A stretch of DNA of 64,000 nt from Begonia masoniana (lineage: Eukaryota > Streptophyta > Magnoliopsida > Cucurbitales > Begoniaceae): positions 29,577,008-29,641,007 of the forward strand of contig CM039508.1 in the NCBI GenBank assembly GCA_022432975.1, in the 5' to 3' direction. The number at the start of each line of letters is the position of its first letter. Position 1 is the first letter of the stretch. The notes below the pieces were generated by a model. The model was given only the letters and a program-made list of their open reading frames with translations, was not told the DNA's origin and ran no database searches. Below are positions 9,634 to 23,178 of this stretch, in pieces. The translations under genes were made by a program, and so were the position numbers.

Positions 9634-12088
9634 TGTAACACCCGAGAATTTTTCCTCAGTTTAATTAATCGAAAGAATTGGAGAGAAAATAATAAAAAGG
9701 TAAAGTAATTAAAAGTAAATAAATTGGTTGAGCTAAAATGTTTATTGAATTAGGTTCGTGAAATTAAGCCGTGAGTTATAATTAAGAACGAGATTTAACG
9801 AAAGTCGAAATGGTCGGAAACACGGGAGGGCAAAACGGTAAATGAGGATTCGATTAATTAATGGTTATTATTATTATTATTATTATAATAAAAATAAAAA
9901 CAACAGAATGGCTCGAAGGCCATTCTGCTGTTGAGCCCGAGCCCGAGCGCGAGGGGAGAGGAGAACGGAAAGGGAGAGCCGTGCGACGCCCCTCCGACGA
10001 CAACCATCACCGTTCATCGGCGTCTTCCGGCCAGACGGCGGCGATGAGCGAGCTTCCGGCTTTCTCCGCGCACAAACCGAACCAGTAAGTGGTTTTAGCC
10101 CTGTTTTCCGTTCTTTTGGAGGCCGAGGGTGTCGAGCTCAATTGAGCTCCGACCACCGGCCATTTTTGGCTAGCCTCGGCGTCAAATGACCGGGCCTTGG
10201 CCGGCGAAGGTCGCTTGGCCGTGAGGTGCTCAATTTGAGCGAAGTTCAGTGAATCCCGAATTGGGGATTTCGGGTTTTCTGTGAATAGCCTCTAAATTTT
10301 GGTTAGTTTATGTTAATTAGGTATGAGGAGGATTGATTGGTGAGGAAATTGGTGTAAATTGATGAAAAATCGAAATGGGGAAATTTCCCGGGTTAGGGCA
10401 GTTCGGGTTTTACTGCAATTGACCTAGCTACGGTCGATTGTTTTAAAATTCCTTTTTGGCAGATTAAAATAGGTTATTAGAGGAGTACGTGGCCGCTGGA
10501 ATCGTTCGATTCCGATAACCGACGCGAAAGTTATGTACGTTCGAAGTTTCGGGTCGGTTTTACCAAACCCGAATTTGTGGCCCGTTTAGTTTAGTTTTAG
10601 TTGGATTAGGCTATAAATAGTAGCTTGAGAGTAAATTGGTGAAAGTAAGCTTGATTTTAATGAAGCTCGAATGTTTGTCATAGGTCGAGCCATATGTGAC
10701 GTGTGGTGCCAAACCCAGCGAGCTACGGAAGACAGGTAAGTTTCTGTGACTTACTCTGACCAATTGGTCTACACCATACTTCGTTGTCGTATCGAGGATC
10801 CCTGAAGCGTTGTTTGTTTCAAATTGCTTTGGTTGGGTAGATAGGTTTATGATTATTTTAGGTTATTCTATTTCAGTCTTGATGGTATACATGTGCTTGT
10901 TTATTGTATGTTTATATTATACTCATATCTGTTCATGCATCACCTATTTCAAATGTCATGAAAATGAATTTCTGCACGTATTTTAAGAAAAGAAAATGAA
11001 CCTCTGTAATGAATGAACGTAATCTGTCTGTATCTGGTCACGCGAGGTGGGGCTCAGGCACGGCTGTGCGTGTTGCAAGCGTGTACCCCCCTCCTCTAGC
11101 TGGAAAGAGTAGTCCGACCGCAGGATGGGCTCTCTCCGGTTAGTGGGTTGCGATCTTGGTGACAATCTGTCTGTCTGCGACGTAATGAATCTGTATCTGA
11201 ATCTGAATCTGCATGATTTCTGAAGGGCATACGCACGCATGCATCTGCATTTACGTAGCTTACTGAGATTTCATTATCTCATAGGTGTCTGTATGGTGTA
11301 GGTGACGTTATAGGTGACGTAGATCCAGGTGAGGATGACGTTCTTCCTTCTGATGTCTGAGGCAGTTGATGGATGATGCTCGCGGCAGTGTGCTGGCGCA
11401 GTCGATGCTCAACCGACCCGTGGGGACGTATGTATAGATTTTGGGGTTATTAAGATGTTTTGGACTGAGAGTTGTATAGACATTTTAGGATGCTTGGTTC
11501 TGGTAGTTGATAGGTTTACTTTTGAGGTTTTAAACGTTTTGGAAACCTGTTTTTTATAAACTGTTTTAGTAAAGTTTTCATTGGAATCTGTTTAGTTGAT
11601 TGATTGATGTTTAGATGGTTTGATTCGGGTTAGTGGATAAAATAGGTTTTGATATTTTGATAGACTTGTTTTATAAAACGTTTTGTTAAGGTTTTTATCT
11701 AAAGTTTAATGGAACTGCTTGGTATTTTCTTTTGAAACAGGAGGGATATGTTCGGTTTTTAAACATAACCACGCTGTTTGTTTTCACGAAAGTATGTTTT
11801 AACCACGTTTAATATATGTTTATATCTCAAGTCGTTTTTGAGTGAGATTATGGAGATGTAGGAGTATCTGCGGTTTAAAGTTAAGTTGTATTGTGAAGTG
11901 TATGTTTGTGACGTGGATAGAATTTGTTGTATAGATAGAAATGTCTTAGGATGAGTTTTGTAATTGCTTTAAACGTTTTATTCAATTGATTTTAAATTGT
12001 TTCAAATTGTTTTCCGCATAAACGCTAAGGATAAAAGAAAAATAAGAATTTCGTACGGGAAATTAGGAATAGTATGAGGGACGTTACA
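9634..12088 (+). repeat. Element B 5' LTR
   Basis: 2,455 bp, starts TGTAACACCC, ends GACGTTACA. A TATAAATA box lies at 10,612-10,619. An ATT microsatellite sits near 9,866-9,884. Short frames inside (9,861-10,088; 10,983-11,240 minus) recur in the 3' LTR and are LTR sequence, not genes. Confidence 0.92.
10612..10619 (+). promoter_or_regulatory. TATA box of element B 5' LTR
   Basis: TATAAATA in the middle of the LTR, repeated at the same place in the 3' LTR; the likely pol II promoter of the element. Confidence 0.5.
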
Positions 12089-12092
12089 ATTA

Positions 12093-12105
12093 TGGTATCA
12101 AAGCC
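12093..12105 (+). other. Element B primer-binding site
   Basis: TGGTATCAAAGCC, four bases after the LTR end; tRNA-Met type. Confidence 0.85.
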
Positions 12106-12722
12106 CCCGGGTTTTAAAATCGGTTCTGTAGACTGCTCGACTGCACAGCCACTACGCGGACATTCTTCATCAACTGTAAGTATGTTTATAGTTTTATTTA
12201 ATTACTGTTTCTTATAGTGTTTATTTAAACATTTTTGTAGGAGTTATTTATAAATATGGTGCGTCGAGGGAATGATCGAGACGACCGAGACGATACGATA
12301 GATCACCATAAGGATTTGACCGTAAAAAATGTTGTGATAGATCGGAGTAGGTTGGGAAATAAAGGAAAAAAGGAATAGTAGGAGTTGAGTAAGAAAGACT
12401 CTTAGGAGAATTTCGACGAGAAGACAGTAGGTTAAATACAGGACGACATAGGCCTATAGAAAAAGAGTTATGCGTTAATAGGACGAGCTTGACTTAATCA
12501 CGAAAATGATGCACTTAGAATTCAAGTTACTATTTGAGGGGTATTTTATGAGACCTAAGATTTAAAGAAATGGAAATTTACCCCAGTTGACGAACCTTTG
12601 GAGCTTTAGAGGATGACGAATCAGAGAGGGGTTTGAAATTTAGATGTTTTGAAACTTAGGTATAAACATATCGAAGGATGCTCTAAATTGCAAAGGTGTA
12701 AATAGTGCGCATAAGCAGATAT

Positions 12723-12780
<58 letters not shown>

Positions 12781-15720
12781 TATAGTCGAGCCTTGTAGAT
12801 CGTAGATCTATGTGGAGCTTGAAATACCTAGGTGAAAACGATATTCAAGAATTGAAGTTTAGATTTAATTATTGAGGGGATAAACAATGAAAGGTTAAAG
12901 TCATACGAAAGGTAATACTCATGATACAAAGTTTGACCGATCTTTAGGAGATAAGTATCGACTGGGAAGACTAATCAATTAAGGGCGATTGTTAATTCAC
13001 GGAAAGATTACGGCCGACATACTATAAGGGGGTGAGTATCTTGGGTAGAAAATATACTGAAGTAAGAAATGGTGAATTCTTTTGGGTTTAAAATATGATC
13101 AGTCGAGTAGAAATTTGGAGTTTAGATGTAAGACTTATTAGGGAATGTTTTAGATTGTCGAGGTACTGTTAGTATGTACAATTAGTAGAAATTTAAATGA
13201 ACTAGATCCACGGGAAGCTGGAAGTCAGAGATGGAAGGTTAACGAATTTGAGACAATAAAGGGTTAGAGTTATATGAAAAGTAATATGCGAGTGATACTC
13301 AGATTACTGAAATTGGTCAATTTCTAGGGAATAAGTGCCGTCCTAGAGGACTGACAAATAAAGGACAATTGCCAGCTCGTGAAAAGACTTTGACCGACAC
13401 ACTGTAAGGGGGAGACTTGGAGAAGTTAAGAATAATCGACGAGTTGGGGACGCGTCAGACAATTAGTGTTGCTGGATTAGATTATGAAGCAAAAGATATA
13501 GGAGTTAAGTTGTGAACCTATAGTTGGTACAATTTAAGTTAGGAGCCACGAACATGAGGCTACCTCCAGGATGAAGGTAGAAGCATTAGTGTTTGAGGAA
13601 CTAGGAAGGTTATCATCAAAGGAGCTTCGGGTCGAGGGCGTAAACTTATCTACAACAAGTTTGCTAACAAGAAGATCGAGGGATAGATCGTTGCACGGGA
13701 ACAAAGTATAATATTCAGAGCCGACTAGGAGGAACGAAACAGGGTAAGGTCATTCATTAACGTCAAGGTAATCGTCGTGCAATATTAGAGATAGGTGAAG
13801 GAGATTGTCGGATTTAATGGGAGGTTAAGATTTGAAGCTAGAATAAAGAGAAGGACGATTTTCATAGAAACTATTTAAGTAAACCTAAGTAAAATGATGA
13901 TTTTCAGTGGTTGGACTCGTATTTGACAAGTCGAGCCCAATGGATACATAGGTAACTCAAAGCTAGAAGGAATAGTTTAAAACAAATTCATAACGAGACT
14001 TAGGGACTTGACTGTGCTCAAGGTTAACGGGGAGTTAAGTTAGACGAATCAGCACATTGAAGATAGAATAAACGTTTCGGTTAGAACATAATGAAAGAAC
14101 TCCTTAACGTGACGTAGAATGAAATGTGAGATTTATAGGATCTAACTTACAAGTAAGCATTGGTCTTAAGATAGTAGCAACTTGAGCTCTCAGTTAAACC
14201 TGTTGAGACCTGAAATGTATTTCGGGGATATAGTTAGCGAAAAATAACGACGGAAAGAGTTAAGTTTTGAGAACCGTATCAGAAAAGGGATCGGGGTTGG
14301 TGTGTTACCCGAGGAAGAATGTGACGTAGGATGTCACTTGCGAAACCTCGAGAATAGAATTCTAGTTGAGAATCTCACATAGAAATAGTTACTAAGACCC
14401 GTGAAGTGTCCAAAGAAGGGTACAATTTGGATGCTATTGACGCAGAAGTTATACGGGAGCATTACTAGAGAAATGTAGACTCAGATGGTTGTAGTAGTAA
14501 CCAAGGTTAAGGCTAATGAACTTATACACGAATTTAGTTTACAGCTCCGATAAATAAATATATAGAAAATTGTTATACCCGAGAGATGGATAAGGTCGTA
14601 GGGTAGTTGAGATATAACTTCGGAGTAAGTAACTTAAGAAGGCTTTGAGGGCGTAAAGTGGTTAAGTGCAAAAGGAACTAAAGGAACACAATTCGAGGAA
14701 TTTAAGTTAAATAAAGGGGAGTTTGGATTACAAACTGGATGTTGTTAGGAATCTTTGAACGGTAGTCAACCCAAATAACATTGGAAGTTAATGTTATTTC
14801 GAGGATTGAGGATAAGAGACAATCTTTAGTAGAGACCAATTAATAAGTTAGAGTGAGTTTAACGTTTTGGGTGACTAAATGCAAACCAACACGTGCTCGA
14901 AATGTTAAGTGTCGAGTACCCAGTTAGAGATCGCTCGATTGAGGACATAGGAAATTTTGTAAGACTCGATGCGTAAGCAAGGACACGTGTAGGCCAATTA
15001 AAAGTGAGGAATACGATTACGAAATTAATATAGAAGTTGAGTTGGTGTGTATCCCAATTGGAGGCAGAGTTGATGAAACTAAGTTTGGATTACAGCCCAA
15101 GAGTTGGAAGGAAATTTTAGATGATATTCGATCTAATTGACGTCAGGAAACTTGGACGTAGATGCGATATAAAGTAATAGCTAAGAGAAACTTCTATGGG
15201 AGAAGACTTTGAGGTTGCTTCATTAGGAAATTGAGGACTTGAATTAGGCTTAGATCGGGGAAGCCTGAACATAAAGCCAAGTCAAAAGAGTAAAGGAAGT
15301 TTAACTTATGGACGATTAAGTGGAAACTAACGTGTGTGTAAATGCTTTAAGTGCATATTAATGCAGTTGGGATATCAAAAATTTGAGACGTGAAGATTAC
15401 TAGCACGTGGTGCACAACCAAGGACTTGGTTAATCAAATCAAACGCAGTAGACGTGGTTAGGAGGTTAACGATGCGTCATTTGATTTTAAGGATTCTAGT
15501 TTAAAACCATAGGGATTGACCCTAAGTATGGGCTAGAATCAGAGCCCTTGTGTGGCGAGATCAAAATTTTGGAGAGATGGAAAAAAAAAAAAAAAAAAAA
15601 AAAAAAAAGTGGCTTGAAAAGAACGAAGTGATTGTAAGTCATAATATAAGGCCGCAAGACATGAGACGGTAATGCCAAGGACTGCAAGCTGAGTCAAATT
15701 TTGAGGACAAAATTTTAATT
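12106..15720 (+). other. Element B internal region, non-coding
   Basis: A vestigial gag start is visible at 12,256 (MVRRGNDRDD, like the gag start of A and C), but the frame soon ends. The rest has many stops in all frames and no RT, RNase H or integrase motifs. It contains a TA microsatellite (12,727-12,774) and a 24-base A run (about 15,580-15,608). Parts match the A internal region on the other strand, for example around 13,690-13,740 with 33,890-33,950 and 15,640-15,733 with 32,714-32,790. Confidence 0.75.
12727..12774. repeat. (TA)n microsatellite
   Basis: About 24 uninterrupted TA units inside the internal region of element B. Confidence 0.95.
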
Positions 15721-15733
15721 AAGGTGGGTGGAT
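15721..15733 (+). other. Element B polypurine tract
   Basis: AAGGTGGGTGGAT directly before the 3' LTR. Confidence 0.8.
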
Positions 15734-18195
15734 TGTAACACCCGAGAATTTTTCCTCAGTTTAATTAATCGAAAGAATTGGAGAGAAAATAATAAAAAGA
15801 TAAAGTAATTAAAAGTGAATAAATTGGTTGAACTAAAATGTTTATTGAATTAGGTTCGTGAAATTAAGCCGTGAGTTATAATTAAGAACGAGATTTAACG
15901 AAAGTCGAAATGGTCGGAAACACGGGAGGGCAAAACGGTAAATGAGGATTCGATTAATTAATGGTTATTATTATTATTATTATTAATATAATAAAAAAAA
16001 ACAACAGAATGGCTCGAAGGCCATTCTGCTGTTGAGCCCGAGCCCGAGCGCGAGGGGAGAGGAGAACGGAGAGGGAGAGCCGTGCGATGCCCCTCCAACG
16101 ACAACCATCACCGTTCATCAGCGTCTTCCGGCCAGATGGCGGCGATGAGCAAGCTTCCGGCTGTCTCCGCGCACAAACCGAACCGGTAAGTGGTTTTAGC
16201 CCTGTTTTCGGTTCTTTTGGAGGCCGAGGGTGTCGAGCTCGATTGAGCTCCGACCACCGGCCATTTTTGGCTAGCCTCGGCGTCAAATGACCGAGCCTTG
16301 GCCGGCGAAGGTCGCTTGGCCGTGAGGTGCTCAATTTGAGCGAAGTTCAGTGAATCCCGAATTGGGGATTTTGGGTTTTCTGTGAATAGCCTCTAAATTT
16401 TGGTTAGTTTATGTTAATTAGGTATGAGGAGGATTGATTGGTGAGGAAATTGGTGTAAATTGATGAAAAATCGAAATGGGGAAATTTCCCGGGTTAGGGC
16501 AGTTCGGGTTTTACTGCAATTGACCTAGCTACGGTCGATTGTTTTAAAATTCCTTTTTGGCAGATTAAAATAGGTTATTAGAGGAGTACGTGGCCGCTGG
16601 AATCATTCGATTCCGATAACCGACGCGAAAGTTATGTACGTTCGAAGTTTCGGGTCGGTTTTACCAAACCCGAATTTGTGGCCCGTTTAGTTTAGTTTTA
16701 GTTGGATTAGGCTATAAATAGTAGCTTGAGAGTAAATTGGTGAAAGTAAGCTTGATTTTAATGAAGCTCGAATGTTTGTCATAGGTCGAGCCATATGTGA
16801 CGTGTGGTGCCAAACCCAGCGAGCTACGGAAGACAGGTAAGTTTCTGTGACTTACTCTGACCAATTGGTCTACACCATACTTCGTTGTCGTATCGAGGAT
16901 CCCTGAAGCGTTGTTTGTTTCAAATTGCTTTGGTTGGGTAGATAGGTTTATGATTGTTTTAGGTTATTCTATTTCAGTCTTGATGGTATACATGTGCTTG
17001 TTTATTGTATGTTTATATTATACTCATATCTGTTCATGCATCACCTATTTCAAATGTCATGAAAATGAATTTCTGCACGTATTTTAAGAAAAGAAAATGA
17101 ACCTCTGTAATGAATGAACGTAATCTGTCTGTATCTGGTCACGCGAGGTGGGGCTCAGGCACGGCTGTGCGTGTTGCAAGCGTGTACCCCCCTCCTCTAG
17201 CTGGAAAGAGTAGTCCGACCGCAGGATGGGCTCTCTTCGGTTAGTGGGTTGCGATCTTGGTGACAATCTGTCTGTCTGCGACGTAATGAATCTGTATCTG
17301 AATCTGAATCTGCATGATTTCTGAATGGCATACGCACGCATGCATCTGCATTTACGTAGCTTACTGAGATTTCATTATCTCATAGGTGTTTGTATGGTGT
17401 AGGTGACGTTATAGGTGACGTAGATCCCGGTGAGGATGACGTTCTTCCTTCTGATGTCTGAGGCAGTTGATGGATGATGCTCGCGGCAGTGTGCTGGCGC
17501 AGTCGATGCTCAACCGACCCGTGGGGACGTATGTATAGATTTTGGGGTTATTGAGATGTTTTGGACTGAGAGTTGTATAGACATTTTAGGATGCTTGGTT
17601 CTGGTAGTTGATAGGTTTACTTTTGAGGTTTTAAACGTTTTGAAAACCTGTTTTTTATAAACTGTTTTAGTAAAGTTTTCATTGGAATCTGTTTAGTTGA
17701 TTGATTGATGTTTAGATGGTTTGATTCGGGTTAGTGGATAAAATAGGTTTTGATGTTTTGATAGACTTGTTTTATAAAACGTTTTGTTAAGGTTTTTATC
17801 TAAAGTTTAATGGAACTGCTTGGTATTTTCTTTTGAAACAGGAGGGATAAGTTCGGTTTTTAAACATAACCACGCAGTTTGTTTTCACGAAAGTATGTTT
17901 TAACCACGTTTAATATATGTTTATATCTCAAGTCGTTTTTGAGTGAGATTATGGAGATGTAGGAGTATCTGCGGTTTAAAGTTAAGTTGTATTGTGAAGT
18001 GTATGTTTGTGACGTGGATAGAATTTGTGATATAGATAGAAATGTGTTAGTGAAATGATGAGTTTTGTAATTGCTTTAAACGTTTTATTCAATTGATTTT
18101 AAATTGTTTCAAATTGTTTTCCGCATAAACGCTAAGGATAAAAGAAAAATAAGAATTTCGTACGGGAAATTAGGAATAGTATGAGGGACGTTACA
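15734..18195 (+). repeat. Element B 3' LTR
   Basis: 2,462 bp, only a few substitutions and small indels from the 5' LTR by eye. Ends GACGTTACA at 18,195 and is followed by the CCATG duplication. Confidence 0.92.
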
Positions 18196-19588
18196 CCATG
18201 CTCTCTGGAATCTATTCCTTCTAAAATCAGTCGACATTTTTGGTCGACAAAATCAGAAGACGTCCTCGACCATAAAATCGGATGACGTCCTCTACCACAA
18301 AATTAGACGACGTCTTCGACCACAAAATTAGACGACGTCTTCGACCACAAAATTAGACGACGTCTTCGACCACAAAATTAGACGACGTCTTCGACCACAA
18401 AATTAGACGACGTCTTCGACCACAAAATTAGACGACGTCTTCGACCACAAAATTAGACGACGTCTTCGACCACAAAATTAGACGACGTCTTCGACCACAA
18501 AATTAGACGACGTCTTCGACCACAAAATTAGACGACGTCTTCGACCACAAAATTAGACGACGTCTTCGACCACAAAATTAGACGACGTCTTCGACCACAA
18601 AATTAGACGACGTCTTCGACCACAAAATTAGACGACGTCTTCGACCACAAAATTAGACGACGTCTTCGACCACAAAATTAGACGACGTCTTCGACCACAA
18701 AATTAGACGACGTCTTCGACCACAAAATTAGACGACGTCTTCGACCACAAAATTAGACGACGTCTTCGACCACAAAATTAGACGACGTCTTCGACCACAA
18801 AATTAGACGACGTCTTCGACCACAAAATTAGACGACGTCTTCGACCACAAAATTAGACGACGTCTTCGACCACAAAATTAGACGACGTCTTCGACCACAA
18901 AATTAGACGACGTCTTCGACCACAAAATTAGACGACGTCTTCGACCACAAAATTAGACGACGTCTTCGACCACAAAATTAGACGACGTCTTCGACCACAA
19001 AATTAGACGACGTCTTCGACCACAAAATTAGACGACGTCTTCGACCACAAAATTAGACGACGTCTTCGACCACAAAATTAGACGACGTCTTCGACCACAA
19101 AATTAGACGACGTCTTCGACCACAAAATTAGACGACGTCTTCGACCACAAAATTAGACGACGTCTTCGACCACAAAATTAGACGACGTCTTCGACCACAA
19201 AATTAGACGACGTCTTCGACCACAAAATTAGACGACGTCTTCGACCACAAAATTCAATCAGTCGACATTTTTGGTCGACAAAATCAGAAGACGTCCTCGA
19301 CCATAAAATCGGATGACGTCCTCTACCACAAAATTAGACGACGTCTTCGACCACAAAATCGGACGACGTCTTAGACCACAAAATTGGACGACGTCTTCGA
19401 CCACAAAATTAGACGACGTCTTCGACCACAAAATTGGTCGATGCCTTCGACCATAAAATCGGTCGATGTTTTCCTTGCTAGAACACTTAACGAGCTTAGG
19501 TAGAATCGCCTATAAAACGTCAGCCGATCGATCACCCTCTTTGGCGATCGATCGGCAAGCTCTCTGGACTTTAACTCCAGAGTGCTAC
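18196..19588 (-). repeat. Element A 3' LTR, second piece, with amplified 25-bp minisatellite
   Basis: Continues the A LTR after B. From 18,306 to 19,255 there are 38 near-perfect copies of a 25-bp unit centred on GACGACGTCTTCGAC (GACGTC palindrome). The segment just before the array (about 18,222-18,320) is repeated after it (about 19,254-19,350), followed by a few more variant units. The same place in the 5' LTR (36,640-36,800) has only about seven variant units. The LTR then runs to the GCTAC duplication at 19,584-19,588. Confidence 0.92.
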
Positions 19589-20554
19589 TAATATGCCCAG
19601 CACCCAAAATTCCCGAACACGAACCAAGGTACTTATTTCAATTATTTTATCTACTAATTGGTTCTTGAGTTTTGTAGGAAAATGTTTCTATGTAGCTTGG
19701 AAAATATTCAAGAAGAGGGAATTTGTCTTCCCTTATCAAATATTGTAACCGAGCTTCTATTATTTTTAGAAAGCTTTTATCTTGTTTTGTTGGCAAATAA
19801 TTACCATATATTTTATGGCTTTAATTGCTAAGTTATTTTGGTAAGACAAACATTAGTCTTGTAAAAGGCATGCATGCCTTAATATATTTTGTAGCATTCA
19901 ATTGCTCAAAGGAGTTGACCAAAAGAATGGAGCAAGAGAATATCAAGAGGATCTGCCACGTGGAGATGTATCCAAATTGAAGAACAATTGCTGTACCAAA
20001 CTGGTTCACCCAACGCCTATTCTGCAGCCGGTTCACTCTAACGGCTATTCCCTTTCCAGGCGCTCCAACGGCTCTTTGAAACGTTCAGTTTGCTCATTCC
20101 TCCTGTAGCTTTATAAAGCTTTCTTTCCTCATTTGTAATTTTTAGTTGTTGAATGAAATATTTGGAAAAACAGAAGATTGTTTCTTCTTAAAGGAGTTCC
20201 TTCGTTGGTGCGTAGCACCGCGAGTTCGGTGATGATTCACCGAGGAGTCGCACCTCCATTGCTCTTCCAAGTTCTGGTTGCTTGGTTGAGCTCTCATCAC
20301 CAATCTTCCCTCCAATCTCAGAAGGAGATGGAAAGCAGAGGAAGTTGGGTAAAAACCATTCGCCCCTACGCTGTGAATCGTCGCCAACTACGAATGTAAC
20401 ACCCGAGATACGACTAGGTAATTTTCCTAACTATATTAACGGTCATGAATATTTAATCTTCGCGGTTTAGAATTTTATGACAAGTTTAATTATTTACATG
20501 TGGGTTTTAAACTAGGTTGAGTGGCAATATTGTAATATTGGAAGTTGAGATCAG

Positions 20555-20562
20555 TATATAAA
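20555..20562 (+). promoter_or_regulatory. TATA box of element C LTR
   Basis: TATATAAA about 160 bp into the LTR; repeated in the 3' LTR near 27,800. A counterpart (TATAAATA on the minus strand) is in the solo LTR at 58,733-58,740. Confidence 0.55.
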
Positions 20563-21409
20563 GAAAAAGGAAAAGTTTTAAATTTCACTCAAGCCACTGT
20601 AGCCGACATTCCCCTACTCTCGGCGATTTCTTCCCTCCCAAGCCCCGCTCTCTGCTATCAGTGTCTTCCTCGCCGACGACCAGTTTCTAGCCCGCATTCC
20701 TCTGCAAATCCGCACCCGAGGTATGAAATAGAGAATGTAGTTATCTATTAGTGTTTGGAACTTTGTTTTCAGCTCGGCATTTGAACTCAGATTTTTACCA
20801 ATGGCCGAGTAGTAAACGAACACTTTAGAATCCGAGGGTAGTAATGTCAACCCGAATCGATTCTGGACATTTTAAGCAACCAACTCAGTTTTAATCGATA
20901 ATAGAACCTGTTTGTTTTATTTTGGATTTCACATTCTGCACAGTATATTAAACCAAGGATTCGGGAATGACTTTAGCTAGTAGATCCTAGGATGATTTAT
21001 AAGTAGTGTTTTAGGATTTTGATTTAACTACTGTAATGCACATGTTTTAGGTGAAGAAATTGAAGAGAAGAGGTTCAGATTGCTAAGGAGACCAGGTAAG
21101 AGGATGTATTAGGATTTCTGGCCACTAGGGCCCTACACCATAAGGATACTAGGAAAAATTGTTGAAATGTTTATCTGATGATTATGACTAGTAGTTTGCC
21201 ATGATATGAAGTAATTGGGTAGGAAGATGTTAAGTTACATGATGTTTTTACTCGTTCATACTGTATGACATTCCTCTGTGAAAATTCGTGTCCATGCATT
21301 ATGTGCTCGTTTATGATTAAGTTAGGAACATGAAAAGAAAAACAAATGTAAGCATGATTAAGCGCGGAACGGGTGAAATGACTATGATATGTTCATAAGG
21401 TTTAAGTAT

Positions 21410-21590
21410 GGCTCGCGACTTCTCTCACTGGTGGAGGCCGAGTTGATGATAAGTATGGCTCGCGAATTCTCCCACTGGTGGAGGCCGAGTTGATGATAAG
21501 TATGGCTCGCGAATTCTCCCACTGGTGGAGGCCGAGATGATGATAAGAACGGCTCGCGAATTCTCCCACTGGTGGAGGCCGAGCCAGTCG
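21410..21590. repeat. 47-bp tandem repeat, four copies
   Basis: Units starting GGCTCGCGA at 21,410, 21,457, 21,504 and 21,551. The same unit is amplified to 36 copies in the 3' LTR. Confidence 0.95.
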
Positions 21591-23019
21591 TTACTACGAT
21601 TGCCCGATTGGCAATGATCATGTGCCCTGTCTTTCTCCCTCGTTTCCTCCCTTAATACATGCTGTGTAAATGATGAAAAGGAGCATGAATGAAGAAAGAT
21701 TTATGAACTTATGTTTCTTTAATTTGTACACTCATGTATGTCTGTCAGCATGCATTCCTTACTAAGCATTAGGCTTATAGTTAAACCTTATGGTGTAGGT
21801 GAAGAGTTTACAGGTGAGGACACCAAGTTTAATGAAGAAGTTTAAGACTGGTAGCTGGAGAATGCTCAGAATGACAGTGCAAGGCTGGATAGGCGATTAA
21901 GACCCCTGGTTATGCTCATAGTATGTCAATGAAGTTTATGTTGAACAGATGTCTAAGTAGAGTAGGTTTTCTTTTAACAATGAGATTAGAATCTGATTGA
22001 TTAAACTTCAGAGTCTAAAAATGATTTTAAGGGTTATCGAACGGTCTGTTTTGCTTAAGTCTTCAGCTACGTTTATTCTGAACGAGTCTCTAATTTTCTA
22101 TACGTATGAATGTTAAGTCATTGAAATTTGAAGTCTGTGAAGATTAAGGCTATCGGATGATGTCGAGTGTTTTAGTCATCCGGTAATTTCGAGTGTTTTG
22201 CTCGTCGGACGATAAGGGTTAAGTCGTTTGTCGTATAGTCACCGGATGATGCGGGTATTTACAATACCGGGCGATGTGAGTGTTTTCTTGTCGTTTAGTG
22301 ACCGGATGATGTGAGAGTTGAAGTGTGTTTAGTTGCCGGATGATGAAAGTATGATTTGTCGTCTAGTGACCGGATGATGTAGAGTATTTCTTCGCCGGAA
22401 GAGGAAAAATGTTATTTTGTCGTCTAGTGACCGGTGGAGGAAGTGTAGTTATTCACCGGATGATGTAGACGATGTTTGTCGTTTAGTGGCCGAATGTGAT
22501 TTAATAAGTCATGTGCGATGCACGTGCTCACCGGATGATGTTTCTTATCCTAGTGAGATTTTTAAAGAGTCACGTGTTTGACTCGTGTTCACCGGTGGAT
22601 GTCCACTACTGGGCGATGTTTTAACTGAACATGTGAAACCCACGTGCCTGCCAGAAGATATCTTCTATTAGGCGATGATAAGTGAGTCCCGTAAAGTACA
22701 CGTGATAAATCGGATGGAGCACACCCTGCCAGCCGATGCATGCAAATCCATGCAAACCCGAGTAGAATCAGGTTAGGTGATTTAAGGGCATTTCTTCCCT
22801 ATCCGATTATGTTTTGGAACTGACGATCGAGTTTAATCGACTGATTCTGTCGATGAATGAATTATTAGAAATATGAAGGAGTCAAGTTCAAGTTCTGAGT
22901 TTTAAAAAAAAAAAAAAAAGAAGAGAGGAATACTAATAATGAACAGGTGTAGAAATTAAGAAGTAAATGATTACGATTGTCATGTTTACGTGGCGATCCC
23001 ATCGGGGTCATTACAATTA

Positions 23020-23031
23020 TGGTATCAGAGC
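23020..23031 (+). other. Element C primer-binding site
   Basis: TGGTATCAGAGC, four bases after the LTR end; tRNA-Met type. Confidence 0.88.
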
Positions 23032-23178
23032 AAAACTGGGTTCTAAAATCGATTCTGCAGACTGCCTTCCAGCACTGACTGTCACATGAGCACACTTCAG
23101 CGACTGTAAGTATTTATGATTTCAGTATATGTCATTAAATTAAGATATATTTGTAATGATTTGTCTAGGAATCCCAAA

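Larger units (their letters stand above)
9634..18195 (+). mobile_element. Element B: non-autonomous LTR retrotransposon
   Basis: 8,562 bp, flanked by CCATG (9,629-9,633 and 18,196-18,200). Two nearly identical LTRs (9,634-12,088 and 15,734-18,195) enclose a 3.65-kb internal region with a PBS (12,093-12,105, TGGTATCAAAGCC) and a purine tract (15,721-15,733), but no usable coding frame. The high LTR similarity points to a recent insertion. The internal region is related to that of element A along much of its length, so B and A are one non-autonomous family. Confidence 0.92.
20395..23015 (+). repeat. Element C 5' LTR
   Basis: 2,621 bp, starts TGTAACACCCG and ends GTCATTACA. TATATAAA at 20,555-20,562. 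Has four 47-bp units (21,410-21,590) and, in its last third (22,140-22,720), degenerate repeats around CCGGATGATGT. That last third corresponds to the 48-bp array of the solo LTR at 55-57 kb. An A run lies at 22,903-22,919. Confidence 0.92.

Noticed and set aside
10983..11240. 85-residue minus-strand frame conserved at 17,084-17,341
   Set aside because: Conservation is due to the two LTRs of element B being near identical; no homology recognised.
18300..19260. CRISPR-like array
   Set aside because: The 25-bp units are contiguous with no variable spacers, in a plant LTR; an ordinary minisatellite.
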